Source: Terrisporobacter petrolearius (lineage in GTDB: Bacteria; Bacillota; Clostridia; Peptostreptococcales; Peptostreptococcaceae). Taken from it: a stretch of 32,700 bases of DNA. Shown here in pieces: positions 7,104-16,355 of the stretch (the stretch's first letter is position 1; each line of letters opens with the position of its first letter). The translations under genes and the position numbers were made by a program. Below the pieces are notes generated by a model. The model worked only from the letters and a program-made list of their open reading frames with translations, was not told the origin of the DNA and searched no databases. The stretch is taken from contig NZ_JAHZMO010000039.1 in assembly GCF_020748185.1 (NCBI RefSeq), forward strand, positions 1-32,700, in the 5' to 3' direction.

Positions 7104-7129
7104 AAAAAAACCATAGTAAAAACTATGGT
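7104..7129 (-). terminator. Terminator at the end of the polysaccharide locus
   Basis: On the minus strand ACCATAG pairs with CTATGGT around a six-base loop, followed by seven T. It lies 17 bases after the stop of the metallophosphoesterase gene and is the first convincing terminator after the flippase gene. This suggests the phosphoesterase belongs to the polysaccharide transcript. Confidence 0.85.
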
Positions 7130-7145
7130 CTTAATTCCTTTATAA

Positions 7146-8024
7146 TTATTTATTTGATATCTTTAAATTTACTAATTCAGGTGGATTATTAAATCTGGGT
7201 AGCTTTTGTTTACCTGATCCTAGCCCACTAGTTATAAGGAGCTTTATTTTGTTTAAATCAAATAATCCTTTGTCATACTTTGGAAACCAACCTTGATCTC
7301 CTCCGTAAAGTCCTCCAACAAAAGGTAGTACTACTTGTCCACCATGGTTGTGTCCACTTACTACTAGGTCAATATTCCATACTTTTGATGCATTCCCAAA
7401 TATAAAGCTGTCTGGTCTGTGAGCCATCATGATTTTGTAATTGTCTGTATCTTGAAAATCATTTAGAAAGTCAAAAATCCCTTCTTCCATAGTGTTTTTA
7501 TCAACATTATTGTTACCATTCAATCCAAAAGCGTAGGCATACATTCCACCTATTCTTATTTTGTTTCCGTTTAAATCTATATCTTTGTACTCATTATCAA
7601 GTACTGTTACCTCTACATCCTCTAGTTCTTTTACTAAATTTGATGTTCCTGTTTTCATATAATCTATGTCTGTATTTCCCAGTGAATAAAATACTTTGTG
7701 ATTTTCGCATAACTGTTTCATAAGGTTTGTAACTATTTTGCTATCTTTTGAGTCTGAGTTTATCATATCACCTGCAACTATAATAATATCTGGAGACAGT
7801 GAGTTTATTTCATCTATTAATTTTTTATTATTTTTTCCTAATTCATTGTCGTGTAAATCAGATATGATAACTATATTAATAGAATTGCTGATTTGGTTTG
7901 CTTCTATTGAATATCTACTCGTTGCTATTTTATTATAAGATATAGATACATAGTAGACGCATATTAGAAAAATTGATGCAACTAATAATAAAACAAGTGA
8001 TCTTCTTTTCGTTTTTTTACTCAT
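7146..8024 (-). CDS. Membrane-anchored metallophosphoesterase (YkuE-like)
   Basis: A 292-residue calcineurin-type phosphoesterase. An N-terminal membrane anchor (residues about 9-29, after KKTKRR) is followed by the two-metal motifs: D56xH58 (ISDLHDN), GD at 85-86 (VAGDMIN), GNTD at 116-119, H202 (MAHRPD) and GHNH at 224-227. The usual GNHD is GNTD here, a noteworthy change at the residue that normally contacts the phosphate; the metal-binding residues remain. The catalytic domain is probably outside the membrane. The gene lies 166 bases after the flippase gene with no terminator between, so it may be the last gene of the polysaccharide operon. Substrates are unknown; relatives act on lipid-linked phosphates or phosphodiesters. 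AGGAGAGGAAG supports the start. Confidence 0.82.
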   Translation of the reverse strand: MSKKTKRRSLVLLLVASIFLICVYYVSISYNKIATSRYSIEANQISNSINIVIISDLHDNELGKNNKKLIDEINSLSPDIIIVAGDMINSDSKDSKIVTNLMKQLCENHKVFYSLGNTDIDYMKTGTSNLVKELEDVEVTVLDNEYKDIDLNGNKIRIGGMYAYAFGLNGNNNVDKNTMEEGIFDFLNDFQDTDNYKIMMAHRPDSFIFGNASKVWNIDLVVSGHNHGGQVVLPFVGGLYGGDQGWFPKYDKGLFDLNKIKLLITSGLGSGKQKLPRFNNPPELVNLKISNK

Positions 8025-8190
8025 CTTCCTCTCCTTATTTATTATTATACCCTTTTTACTTCTTACTCCTTAATTTCAATAAACTAGATTTCATTTCACT
8101 ATATAGTTTTTATATATACTCTCAGTGGATATAATTCTATAAAATAGTAATATTTATTTGTTGAATTTTCATTACACTTATTAAATTTTT

Positions 8191-9729
8191 CTAGTTTAAT
8201 GCTAACTTTGCTCTTATTTTAGTAATAATAGGTTTAATTATTTGCCATATATACTTAAATTCATCTGTTCTATGAAATATTATAAAATAAAAAATATTAA
8301 CTGATAATACACAAACTATACCTTTTATCACCAAAGCTATAAAACCATCAATTACAATAAATGTATTACATAAAGATGTGGTAATAAAACCCACTATCAA
8401 CGTTAATAATGCATATATAATATATTTATTGAAATATTCTACAACTGATTTATCAAAAATTTTATTATATACTAACTTAGATTGAAGCCATAATGGAACA
8501 CATACTGTACTAATAGTTGTTCCCATAAATATACCTAATAGTCCAAAATATTTTTCAAGAATAATGGATGCTCCTAGATTTATAATTGACTCTATTAATG
8601 GAGCATATTTGTCATTCACAAAAATACCTGCCTTTGTTTTAAAAGTACTTACAGATACTCTAAGACCTGTTAAGTAAAAATTTATTAATATAAATATAAA
8701 GGCTATGTTATTTAATAATAAGCCTTCACCTAACCACCAATTAATAAACGGCTCTAATAAATTATATAAAAATATTACGCTAAAAGAATAAATCCAAAAA
8801 TTTATTAAATAAACCACATTAAATATCTGATAACTTTTTTCTTTGCTCTCAGTAGCTATTAAATTTCCTACACTAGCTCCTATACCATTTAATACTGGTG
8901 TTAATAATGATGATAATTGAGTTGTTATCATTGTATAGTTTGAATACATACCAACTGTTTTTAATCCTATAAATGAAGATATCAGCAAATTATCTGTACC
9001 AAAAACGCAATAAGTGCCTATATTATGTAGAAATAAAGCCTTTACATTTATTATCAAATTATCTTTAGTCTCTTTGTCTACATCATGTTTTTGCTTCGAC
9101 CTTATATATGGGTACCTATTATCTACAATTCTACCATTGTAAATGTTCTGAACTAAAAATATAGCTAGCTCTATAAACAAATATAATATATAGTTCTTAG
9201 TAAGTTGAAGTACTATTATCTTTGCTGTAGTTGTAACTATATTAAATAAGAGATTATATTTTGCTATTACATATCCCTTCTGGTCAGCATTTATCAAAGA
9301 CCATTTGTGTGCATTTAAATATGAGATCATGTTTTTAATTACAAATATAAAGTAAACCACACCAACAAAAGGTACTGTGGTTCCTCCTTTTATAAATGTT
9401 CCCAAAAACATATACATTATTGTACTTAGTATAAATATAGCTATAGCTAATATTAAATATAGTTTTTTATATAATTGTACTAATGCTGTTATTTTCTCTG
9501 TATCATTTTCTGCTAAAGGTTTGTATAGATTATAAACTATACTTAAACCTATACCACCTTCTACTAAGCTTAACATCGATAGTATGTTAGTTAGTAATCC
9601 ATTAATTCCTAAATATTCTGTTCCCAGATTGTCTATAAATACTTTTCTAGATATAAATCCTAATAATATAATTACTATTTGAGTTACTATACTTATAAAT
9701 ATATTTTTCATAGAATTTTTTACTCTCAT
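8191..9729 (-). CDS. wzx: Polysaccharide repeat-unit flippase (Wzx-like)
   Basis: A 512-residue integral membrane protein of the MVF/oligosaccharide flippase superfamily. The N-terminus is typical (NSMKNIFISIVTQIVIILLGFISRKVFIDNLGTEYLGINGLLTNILSMLSLVEGGIG), and about 12-14 hydrophobic segments run through to a basic tail. It would move the undecaprenyl-diphosphate-linked repeat unit across the membrane for polymerisation by the EpsG-type protein encoded upstream. ATG 9729 overlaps the stop of the preceding GT2 gene by four bases (ATGA), pointing to translational coupling. The length fits the family. Confidence 0.9.
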   Translation of the reverse strand: MRVKNSMKNIFISIVTQIVIILLGFISRKVFIDNLGTEYLGINGLLTNILSMLSLVEGGIGLSIVYNLYKPLAENDTEKITALVQLYKKLYLILAIAIFILSTIMYMFLGTFIKGGTTVPFVGVVYFIFVIKNMISYLNAHKWSLINADQKGYVIAKYNLLFNIVTTTAKIIVLQLTKNYILYLFIELAIFLVQNIYNGRIVDNRYPYIRSKQKHDVDKETKDNLIINVKALFLHNIGTYCVFGTDNLLISSFIGLKTVGMYSNYTMITTQLSSLLTPVLNGIGASVGNLIATESKEKSYQIFNVVYLINFWIYSFSVIFLYNLLEPFINWWLGEGLLLNNIAFIFILINFYLTGLRVSVSTFKTKAGIFVNDKYAPLIESIINLGASIILEKYFGLLGIFMGTTISTVCVPLWLQSKLVYNKIFDKSVVEYFNKYIIYALLTLIVGFITTSLCNTFIVIDGFIALVIKGIVCVLSVNIFYFIIFHRTDEFKYIWQIIKPIITKIRAKLALN

Positions 9730-10730
9730 AACTCATTTTTTATCCTTATTCTTGATTTTAAATTGCATATGAAAAAAAATAACATTACCAAGTTTACACT
9801 CCTAGTAGCTAAAATTTCTCTTACTATCTTCGTATCATTTGGCATGAAATTATCTATACCTTTAACTAGCTCTATGTAATTCTCATTCTTAAATACACTT
9901 TTTAAGATTCGTCTTTTTTCCATAAAACTCATTTTTTGTGAACTTATTGTTTTAAATATAGCCCATTCATACTTATCCCATCTACGTTTATCAAATACTT
10001 TCCCTGGTTGTATACTATGATTCCTTAATAGATTATTCTTAATATATTCATCAAGATATTCTAAATAACGTATGCTTTTCTCATTAAATACACTCAATGT
10101 GTCTCGATCATAACTTATATAAGTATATATAACATCTTTTTTTACTTCTAAATTTTTAATATTATTTATATAATCAATTACAAACATCGTATCTTCACCT
10201 AATGATATATTTTCCTTAAATCTAATATTATTTTTTTGTATGAAATTATTCTTATACATTTTGCTACATGCTGAATTAATATATTTACTTTCTATTATTT
10301 TATTTATAATTTCTTCATCTATTTTAAATACTCCATATATTTCATTATCTAATATCCTATAATTATTTTTATAACTTTGCATATATTTCATATTACATAA
10401 CACCATATCTACATTTGGATTATATAACTTTTTTAAATAATCGTAATCTACATAATCATCACTATCTATAAAAGTTATACAATCACCGTTAGCAATATCT
10501 AATCCTGAATTTCTAGCTGAAGACACTCCTCCATTAATTTTATGAATAACTTTTATCCTCTTATCTTTTTTCTCATAGCAATCACATATTTTTCCGCTAT
10601 TATCAGTAGAACCATCATCTATTAATATTAATTCAAAATCTTCAATACTTTGTGATAAAATTGAATCTATACACTTACCCAATTCATTTTCTACATTATA
10701 AACTGGTACTATTATGCTGAATATACACAT
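9726..10730 (-). CDS. GT2 glycosyltransferase
   Basis: A 334-residue GT-A fold enzyme of family 2. The N-terminus, FSIIVPVYNVENELGKCIDSILSQSIEDFELILIDDGSTDNSGKICDCYE, holds the nucleotide-sugar binding residues, and the metal-binding DSDD lies in CITFIDSDDYVDYDYL (about 88-103). The C-terminal half is more variable and probably sets acceptor choice. It is the last of three consecutive related GT2 genes and is coupled by four bases to the flippase gene. It is expected to act at the inner face of the membrane on lipid-linked sugar. Donor and linkage cannot be read from sequence. Confidence 0.88.
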   Translation of the reverse strand: MCIFSIIVPVYNVENELGKCIDSILSQSIEDFELILIDDGSTDNSGKICDCYEKKDKRIKVIHKINGGVSSARNSGLDIANGDCITFIDSDDYVDYDYLKKLYNPNVDMVLCNMKYMQSYKNNYRILDNEIYGVFKIDEEIINKIIESKYINSACSKMYKNNFIQKNNIRFKENISLGEDTMFVIDYINNIKNLEVKKDVIYTYISYDRDTLSVFNEKSIRYLEYLDEYIKNNLLRNHSIQPGKVFDKRRWDKYEWAIFKTISSQKMSFMEKRRILKSVFKNENYIELVKGIDNFMPNDTKIVREILATRSVNLVMLFFFICNLKSRIRIKNEL

Positions 10731-10755
10731 TTACCTTTCCCCCAAAATAATTATG

Positions 10756-11727
10756 TTAATTTCTATTTTTAATACTTCTAAATCTAAAATACCACCATGA
10801 AGCATTTATTTTTCTGTTTTTAAGTAAAAATATAGTTATTTTTTCTTCTAAATTATGTATACTACTAACATCAAAGCTTTCATCTATATCATTAATATTA
10901 TAAATCCTTTCTACCCCCTGTAAAAATTTAATCTTCTCTTTGGGTAACCAATACAAATACACAAATATCATAGATGCTAATCTGTTGCAATGTACCTTTT
11001 TGCATCTATCATACAAACCTTTGCTTTTTATTATCTCTCTCTTTTTTATTTCAATTTCCATATAACTTAATGGTTGTGGCTTTCTATTCCTAGATTCATA
11101 ATTATATAAATAATAGCTTCTATCAATCAAATAAAAAGAATTACAATATGAATATACTGTTAAAGCAAAATCCAAATCTTCTTGAATTTTTTTATTCTCA
11201 TCAAATCGAATATTATTTTCTTTAATAATACTAGATTTATATAACTTATTAGGAATATAACCAAACATACCAGTTTTATCTTTGCATATATATTCCCATA
11301 TATCTAAACCTAATTTCCCATTTACTTTAGGTATTATTTCCTTGGTTATAGTTTCTTTTTCTACAAATGTTATCCCTGTTATTACTACATCGCTATTATA
11401 TTCGTCTATATTTTCTACCATATCTTTCAACATATTACTTTTCACTTTATCATCGCTATCTACAAATATTATATAATCCCCTCGGCATAAACTTATCCCT
11501 ATATTTCTAGCCTTTGAAACGCCTGAATTTATACAATGTATGACTTTAAATCTACTATCTATACTAGAATAATAATCACAAATTTCTCCACTTTTATCAG
11601 TAGATCCATCATCAATAAGTATAGCTTCAAAATTTTCATATGACTGACTTCTTACAGACTCTAAGCAATCTTTTAATTTGTTTTCTGTATTAAATACAGG
11701 TATTATTATACTTACATTTCCTTTCAT
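10756..11727 (-). CDS. GT2 glycosyltransferase
   Basis: A 323-residue family 2 glycosyltransferase. Residues 1-110 carry the canonical pattern VSIIIPVFNTENKLKDCLESVRSQSYENFEAILIDDGSTDKSGEIC, then GVSKARNIGISLCRGDYIIFVDSDDKV with the DxD metal motif. The later region (FDENKKIQEDLDFALTVYSYC) has the conserved ED found in this class near the catalytic base. AAAGGGAAG precedes the start. It is 12 bases downstream of the preceding GT2 gene, is related to both neighbouring GT2 enzymes by its N-terminal half, and probably adds one sugar of the repeat unit. The specific donor is unknown. Confidence 0.88.
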   Translation of the reverse strand: MKGNVSIIIPVFNTENKLKDCLESVRSQSYENFEAILIDDGSTDKSGEICDYYSSIDSRFKVIHCINSGVSKARNIGISLCRGDYIIFVDSDDKVKSNMLKDMVENIDEYNSDVVITGITFVEKETITKEIIPKVNGKLGLDIWEYICKDKTGMFGYIPNKLYKSSIIKENNIRFDENKKIQEDLDFALTVYSYCNSFYLIDRSYYLYNYESRNRKPQPLSYMEIEIKKREIIKSKGLYDRCKKVHCNRLASMIFVYLYWLPKEKIKFLQGVERIYNINDIDESFDVSSIHNLEEKITIFLLKNRKINASWWYFRFRSIKNRN

Positions 11728-11739
11728 ACGTGCTTCCCT

Positions 11740-12762
11740 TTACACCAATACAACATATAATGCTGCAAATCTATATTTTATTAAATTTAATACAATCTTC
11801 ATTTTAAAATTTGCATCTACTAACCCAGTGTGATTCATACATTTTTTTGTGAAATTATCATTTAATATGTTCTTTACATATTCATATCTTTCTTTTAGAG
11901 TATTTAATGACTTGTTTTGACCAAGGGCATTTAATACGTTGTAAATATCCTCCAAGTATAGTTGATCAGTAAAATCATAATATTCTTTGCTTGCAAATTC
12001 TTGTTTAAACCTCATGGATAAAGCTTTACATACTTCCCACCTATCGTGTTTAAATGATTTTGTAATGGAGTTATTATTATAAAAATAATGATAATAATAG
12101 CCACCTTTTAGATAGTAAAATTTTTTAGAATTATATACTACCTTCGCACTAAAAATAGCATCTTCCGAATATTTTATATCTTCATAAAAATACAAATTAT
12201 TATCAAACAAAAACTTAGATTTATATAATGATCTCCATGCTGCAACAATTGGACCCATTGTTAAGTTCGGTGTTACAAATAACCTTGGAAATATATCTTT
12301 TCTTGTTTTTTCTTTATCATATATCCCACTCTCCATAAAGTTCTCTGTTCCAAAGTCAACAGGTGTACCATCTATTTTCTGTGGATGTGATGCTGTAACA
12401 GGAGTAAACCTTACAAAATCAACATCATTTTTAATAGCAATTAATAATAATTCTTCTACTGTGTTTTCATTTATCCAATCATCACTATCAACAAATAAAA
12501 TATAATCTCCTTTTGCTACTCTCATCCCACTATTTCTAGCAGATGCAAGTCCTCCATTATTTTTATGAATTACAACTATTCTATTATCTATTTTTTTATA
12601 TTCATCACAAATTTTAGAACTATTGTCAGGAGAACCATCATCTACAAGTATGATTTCTAAATTTTTATAATTTTGATTTATAACACTGTCTACACATCTG
12701 TGTAGATATTTTTCTACATTGTATACAGGTATTATAACTGAAACTAAATAATCATTATTCAA
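11740..12762 (-). CDS. GT2 glycosyltransferase
   Basis: A 340-residue family 2 glycosyltransferase. VSVIIPVYNVEKYLHRCVDSVINQNYKNLEIILVDDGSPDNSSKICDEY is followed by GDYILFVDSDDWINENTVEELL, with the DSDD metal motif. KYSEDAIFSAKVVY holds the conserved ED. Translation appears to begin with TTG at 12762, which has AAAGGAGAA at good spacing; no in-frame ATG with a ribosome binding site was found nearby. It heads a block of three related GT2 genes. The C-terminus differs from its neighbours, so acceptor specificity probably differs too. Confidence 0.87.
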   Translation of the reverse strand: MNNDYLVSVIIPVYNVEKYLHRCVDSVINQNYKNLEIILVDDGSPDNSSKICDEYKKIDNRIVVIHKNNGGLASARNSGMRVAKGDYILFVDSDDWINENTVEELLLIAIKNDVDFVRFTPVTASHPQKIDGTPVDFGTENFMESGIYDKEKTRKDIFPRLFVTPNLTMGPIVAAWRSLYKSKFLFDNNLYFYEDIKYSEDAIFSAKVVYNSKKFYYLKGGYYYHYFYNNNSITKSFKHDRWEVCKALSMRFKQEFASKEYYDFTDQLYLEDIYNVLNALGQNKSLNTLKERYEYVKNILNDNFTKKCMNHTGLVDANFKMKIVLNLIKYRFAALYVVLV

Positions 12763-12821
12763 CTCAATTCTCCTTTTATCAATCGTATATTTTACAATTA
12801 TTTTATGTATTAAACGCCCAC

Positions 12822-13994
12822 TTACATTGAGTATAAAATATTGGTAAGTTTTTCTATATCCTCATTCTTATTTTTTAAATTAACTTTCAAATTTTCACTT
12901 AATTCATTTCTTTTATATTCATTTTCGATTAAAACTTTTAATCCTTCATAAATTCCTTCCACTGTAATAGGAGTAATTATACCAGTTTTGTTATTTTCAA
13001 ATTGTTCTGTAGCACCACTTACATTTGTAGTAACTACTGGTTTTAATAGTATTCTAGCTTCATTAGTTGTTGTACAGTATCCCTCAGATCTAGATGTCTG
13101 TGCATATATATCGCAATCTTTCAAATATCCATACGGATTCACTTGGTTCCCAAGTAAAATAAATTCTTTTTTTACTCTATACTTTGAAATCAAATTTTCT
13201 ACTTTATGTCTATAATTTCCATCACCACAAACATACCATTTTATTTTATATCCTTCATTTTTAAGTTTATAACAAACTTTGATGGCAAGATCATATCCCT
13301 TTTGATAGTCTAACCTACCGATAGTTAATATTCTAATACCTAAAAATTCATCATCAAAACTATCTCCTTTATTTGATAACGTTCTTAAATGAATTTCATT
13401 TATATAATTATAAAATATTTCAGATTTATATGACAAATCTAGATAATTATTATCAAATGATTCCTTAACATTTCTTGAGACTGCAAATACCTTATCATAT
13501 AATTTATAGTAATCATATGCTTCTTTGCATAATCCATCATTTGATTCAAGGTCTCCATGTAACCATAACACCTTTTTATCAGCATTAATGTTATTAATTG
13601 TATAAAAAACAGGTATAGTATTAGGAGCATGATAAGAAATAGCCATATCATACTTTTCATCTACAATAGGCAAGCAATTAGCTGCTAATTTACACTGTTT
13701 TAAATAGTTACTCTCATTTCTGATCTTAATTCTAAAGTATATTGTTTCTAAATATTTAATTGGATGTTTTAATATATAAACATTATTATCTTTTATAGTA
13801 GGAATTTTAATAATATTAACTTCTTTTGGTATATCGTCAAATAATTCTCCACCTAATTGTTCTAGGTATAAATCTACTTCAATATTTCTAAAATCCATCT
13901 TATCCAACATTCCTAGTAATGCTTTTTCTACTCCACCCGTAATCATTTTTCTAGTTATTATTGCAATTTTTTTATTTTGTAACTTGCTTGACAT
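12822..13994 (-). CDS. GT4 glycosyltransferase
   Basis: A 390-residue GT-B fold retaining glycosyltransferase. The N-terminal domain begins KIAIITRKMITGGVEKALLGML, with the glycine-rich acceptor-side loop. The C-terminal domain holds IRILTIGRLDYQKGYDLAIKV (donor-binding start) and the EX7E-type motif in SRSEGYCTTTNEARILLKPVV. It is similar along its length to the GT4 protein at 15175-16338 (both have NPYxYxKxCDxYAQxSRxEG), suggesting an old duplication separated by the pyruvyl transferase gene. GAGGTCG precedes the start. Sugar donor is unknown. Confidence 0.88.
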   Translation of the reverse strand: MSSKLQNKKIAIITRKMITGGVEKALLGMLDKMDFRNIEVDLYLEQLGGELFDDIPKEVNIIKIPTIKDNNVYILKHPIKYLETIYFRIKIRNESNYLKQCKLAANCLPIVDEKYDMAISYHAPNTIPVFYTINNINADKKVLWLHGDLESNDGLCKEAYDYYKLYDKVFAVSRNVKESFDNNYLDLSYKSEIFYNYINEIHLRTLSNKGDSFDDEFLGIRILTIGRLDYQKGYDLAIKVCYKLKNEGYKIKWYVCGDGNYRHKVENLISKYRVKKEFILLGNQVNPYGYLKDCDIYAQTSRSEGYCTTTNEARILLKPVVTTNVSGATEQFENNKTGIITPITVEGIYEGLKVLIENEYKRNELSENLKVNLKNKNEDIEKLTNILYSM

Positions 13995-14031
13995 AATAGC
14001 GACCTCATTCTATTTATACATTAATTAAAAA

Positions 14032-15144
14032 TTATTTTTTGATTAATAATATATTATCTATATACTGTTTAGAAAAATCTATTTTTTGATTTAGTATATT
14101 ATTTGATTCTGTATAGTCAATGTCCTTTAGTATTTGTTCTATATTATAATTTTCATTTACTAATCTATCTTTCAACTTTAAATCATCTAATAAATCTTTC
14201 ATTCTTGTATTAATATTTTCTGTCCTATTAACTATAGCTATATTTTTATTATATATAACTGAAAATACAACTGCATGGAATGAATTTGATATAACAAATT
14301 CAGCATTTTTTACTAAAGAAACAAAAGTATTCGGTCCACTTAAATTAAAGTGTCTATTTGCATATTTAGGTTTATCTGCATTTATAGTATATATTTTTAA
14401 TCCTTTTTCTCTTGATATTTCTGTTGCTATTTTTTCTACTAAACTACTCTTATCAAAATCATATACTAATATATAATTATCGTTAAAAGTTTCATTTCCT
14501 ATTTTATTCCATTCTTCTTTATCTAATAAAAATACAGGATCTACAACATTTATAGCTTTATCTATTCCTAATCCTTTAACTATTTCTACTCCACTTTTTT
14601 CTCTAATACCTACTCCTTCAAGTTTTAAAACTTTTTCCTTTACCATAGGTTTATATTTATCATCTATTGTATCTGTTGCAAAACTAGCCGCATAAGCTGC
14701 TTTTATTTTATTATCTGGAACAAAATCTAAATAAAATGCTGGATCTTTGCCATTTCTATGTAAACTATTCCAAATTTGATCACTACCACAAATATATACA
14801 TCTGCTTGTGGTAAATCCTTTTTTAACTCTTCATTTGATGTATATCTCTTTTGGGTTATAATTAAGTTGTTTTTTTTAAATTTATCAAATGCCTTTTTTC
14901 TTTTCAGTGAAATTAATCTTCCTGGCATTTTTAACGTTATATAAGTTACCTTTGTCAATATGTTTTTCTTCCATTTAGGGTTACTTATACCCCCTATATC
15001 ATAATGCTGACTAAGATAATCTGGTTTATAATCTATTATCTCTACTTCATGCCCTATATTTTTTAAATATTTCATTAATGCATATGCTTGTAATGATGCT
15101 CCATGATTATATACATCATGACATGTAAGTGTACATATCCTCAT
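14032..15144 (-). CDS. Polysaccharide pyruvyl transferase family protein
   Basis: A 370-residue protein of the polysaccharide pyruvyl transferase family (CsaB/EpsO-like). Features are RICTLTCHDVYNHGASLQAYALMKYLKNIGHEVEIIDYKP at the N-terminus, VYICGSDQIWN (about 114-124), the KAAYAASFATD segment, GIREKSG and VVDPVFLLDKEEW, then an SNSFHAVVFSVIYNK stretch typical of the C-terminal half. These enzymes transfer pyruvate from phosphoenolpyruvate to a sugar hydroxyl pair, making the glycan acidic. Ketal formation here is inferred from family. It lies between two related GT4 genes, 30-38 bases from each. AGAGGG precedes the start. Confidence 0.87.
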   Translation of the reverse strand: MRICTLTCHDVYNHGASLQAYALMKYLKNIGHEVEIIDYKPDYLSQHYDIGGISNPKWKKNILTKVTYITLKMPGRLISLKRKKAFDKFKKNNLIITQKRYTSNEELKKDLPQADVYICGSDQIWNSLHRNGKDPAFYLDFVPDNKIKAAYAASFATDTIDDKYKPMVKEKVLKLEGVGIREKSGVEIVKGLGIDKAINVVDPVFLLDKEEWNKIGNETFNDNYILVYDFDKSSLVEKIATEISREKGLKIYTINADKPKYANRHFNLSGPNTFVSLVKNAEFVISNSFHAVVFSVIYNKNIAIVNRTENINTRMKDLLDDLKLKDRLVNENYNIEQILKDIDYTESNNILNQKIDFSKQYIDNILLIKK

Positions 15145-15174
15145 TTTGTACCCTCTTTCTGACTTAATTATCTT

Positions 15175-16338
15175 TTACATTATTTCATATAGTTTTTTTA
15201 ATTCCTCTTTATTGCTATATTCAGTATTGATGCAGTTATTCATGAATTTTTCTCTCAGATTTATATTTCTATATAATCTTTCAATGCCATCAGCAATTCC
15301 CTCTATGGATAATTCAGTTATATATCCATCATACCCATTATCAACTTGAGACTTTGCAGTAGCGTAATTAGTAATCATAACTGGTCTACCAAGAATTTGT
15401 GCTTCCGTTACTGTAACTGACTTTCCTTCATATCTTGATGGTTGTGCATACAAATCGCATTCTTTCATATAAGGATATGGGTTTATCTTTTTCCCCAATA
15501 GGATAAAACTCTCTTCTAGGTTATTCTCTATTACTAATTTTTTTAATAATTCTTCATCTGAACCATATCCAATAATATACCATTTAATATTGGTATAACC
15601 TCTATCATGTAAAATCCTTAATGCTTTGATAGCATTGTCAAACCCCTTAGCTTCACAGTATCTTCCCACAGATAATATATTAAAATCTCCCTTATTTCTT
15701 GGGAAATCACTAATTTTTTCACTTGACTGCGTTCTTACAAACTCTGGTGATGTTATATTTTCTATTACTCTCACTTTTTCTTTTAATGTTGGATATTTTG
15801 ATATAAATGACGCTCTACACTCTTGTGATACTGCTACTATATAATCAAATTTACTCCACATCTTAAGATCTAATTCTACATCCGTTTCTATAGTTGAATA
15901 GTCTGTATGTATCCAAGCTATTTTTTTATTTGCAACTACTTTTTCTGATACAAAATAATGAGGCCATAAATAACTAATTGCTACATCGTATTTTTTATTT
16001 AATTTTGACATATAAGGTAATGTATATTTCCATATATATTGCATTTGCATATATCCTTTTCCCCTAGCTTTGTATCTGGCTATAAGTCTGCCTATTGCAA
16101 TTGGTATTTGTCCTATTTTTATAGTATCTAATATTGACATTCTCATTGTTTTATACTTTTTATTTTCATCTAATAAATTAGGCTTCTTTGGTAATAGCTT
16201 CATAAACTCCCCTGTATGGCTATATAACATTAAATCTACATTATATTTCTTATAGTCAAACTTATCTACCATACTTATTAGACTTCTTTCCACTCCACCA
16301 ACTTCTAAATCAAATGATGAAATTAATATATTTTCCAT
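15175..16338 (-). CDS. GT4 glycosyltransferase
   Basis: A 387-residue GT-B fold family 4 enzyme. The N-terminus ENILISSFDLEVGGVERSLISMV carries the usual glycine loop. FNILSVGRYCEAKGFDNAIKAL begins the donor domain, and SRYEGKSVTVTEAQILGRPVMITNYATAKSQV contains the EX7E-type catalytic/nucleotide site. The start is set at ATG 16338, which has GGGTGAT just upstream; a TTG twelve bases further up has no separate site. It is closely related to the GT4 at 12822-13994. The gene begins 17 bases after the GT32-like gene. Confidence 0.88.
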   Translation of the reverse strand: MENILISSFDLEVGGVERSLISMVDKFDYKKYNVDLMLYSHTGEFMKLLPKKPNLLDENKKYKTMRMSILDTIKIGQIPIAIGRLIARYKARGKGYMQMQYIWKYTLPYMSKLNKKYDVAISYLWPHYFVSEKVVANKKIAWIHTDYSTIETDVELDLKMWSKFDYIVAVSQECRASFISKYPTLKEKVRVIENITSPEFVRTQSSEKISDFPRNKGDFNILSVGRYCEAKGFDNAIKALRILHDRGYTNIKWYIIGYGSDEELLKKLVIENNLEESFILLGKKINPYPYMKECDLYAQPSRYEGKSVTVTEAQILGRPVMITNYATAKSQVDNGYDGYITELSIEGIADGIERLYRNINLREKFMNNCINTEYSNKEELKKLYEIM

Positions 16339-16355
16339 AATATCACCCAAAACTT

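Noticed and set aside
9679..9879. Plus-strand 66-codon open frame at the wzx/GT2 junction
   Set aside because: Antisense to two overlapping, well-supported genes; translation has no family features.
13439..13660. Minus-strand 73-codon open frame
   Set aside because: It lies wholly inside the GT4 gene 12822-13994 in another frame, has no ribosome binding site and no recognisable domain.
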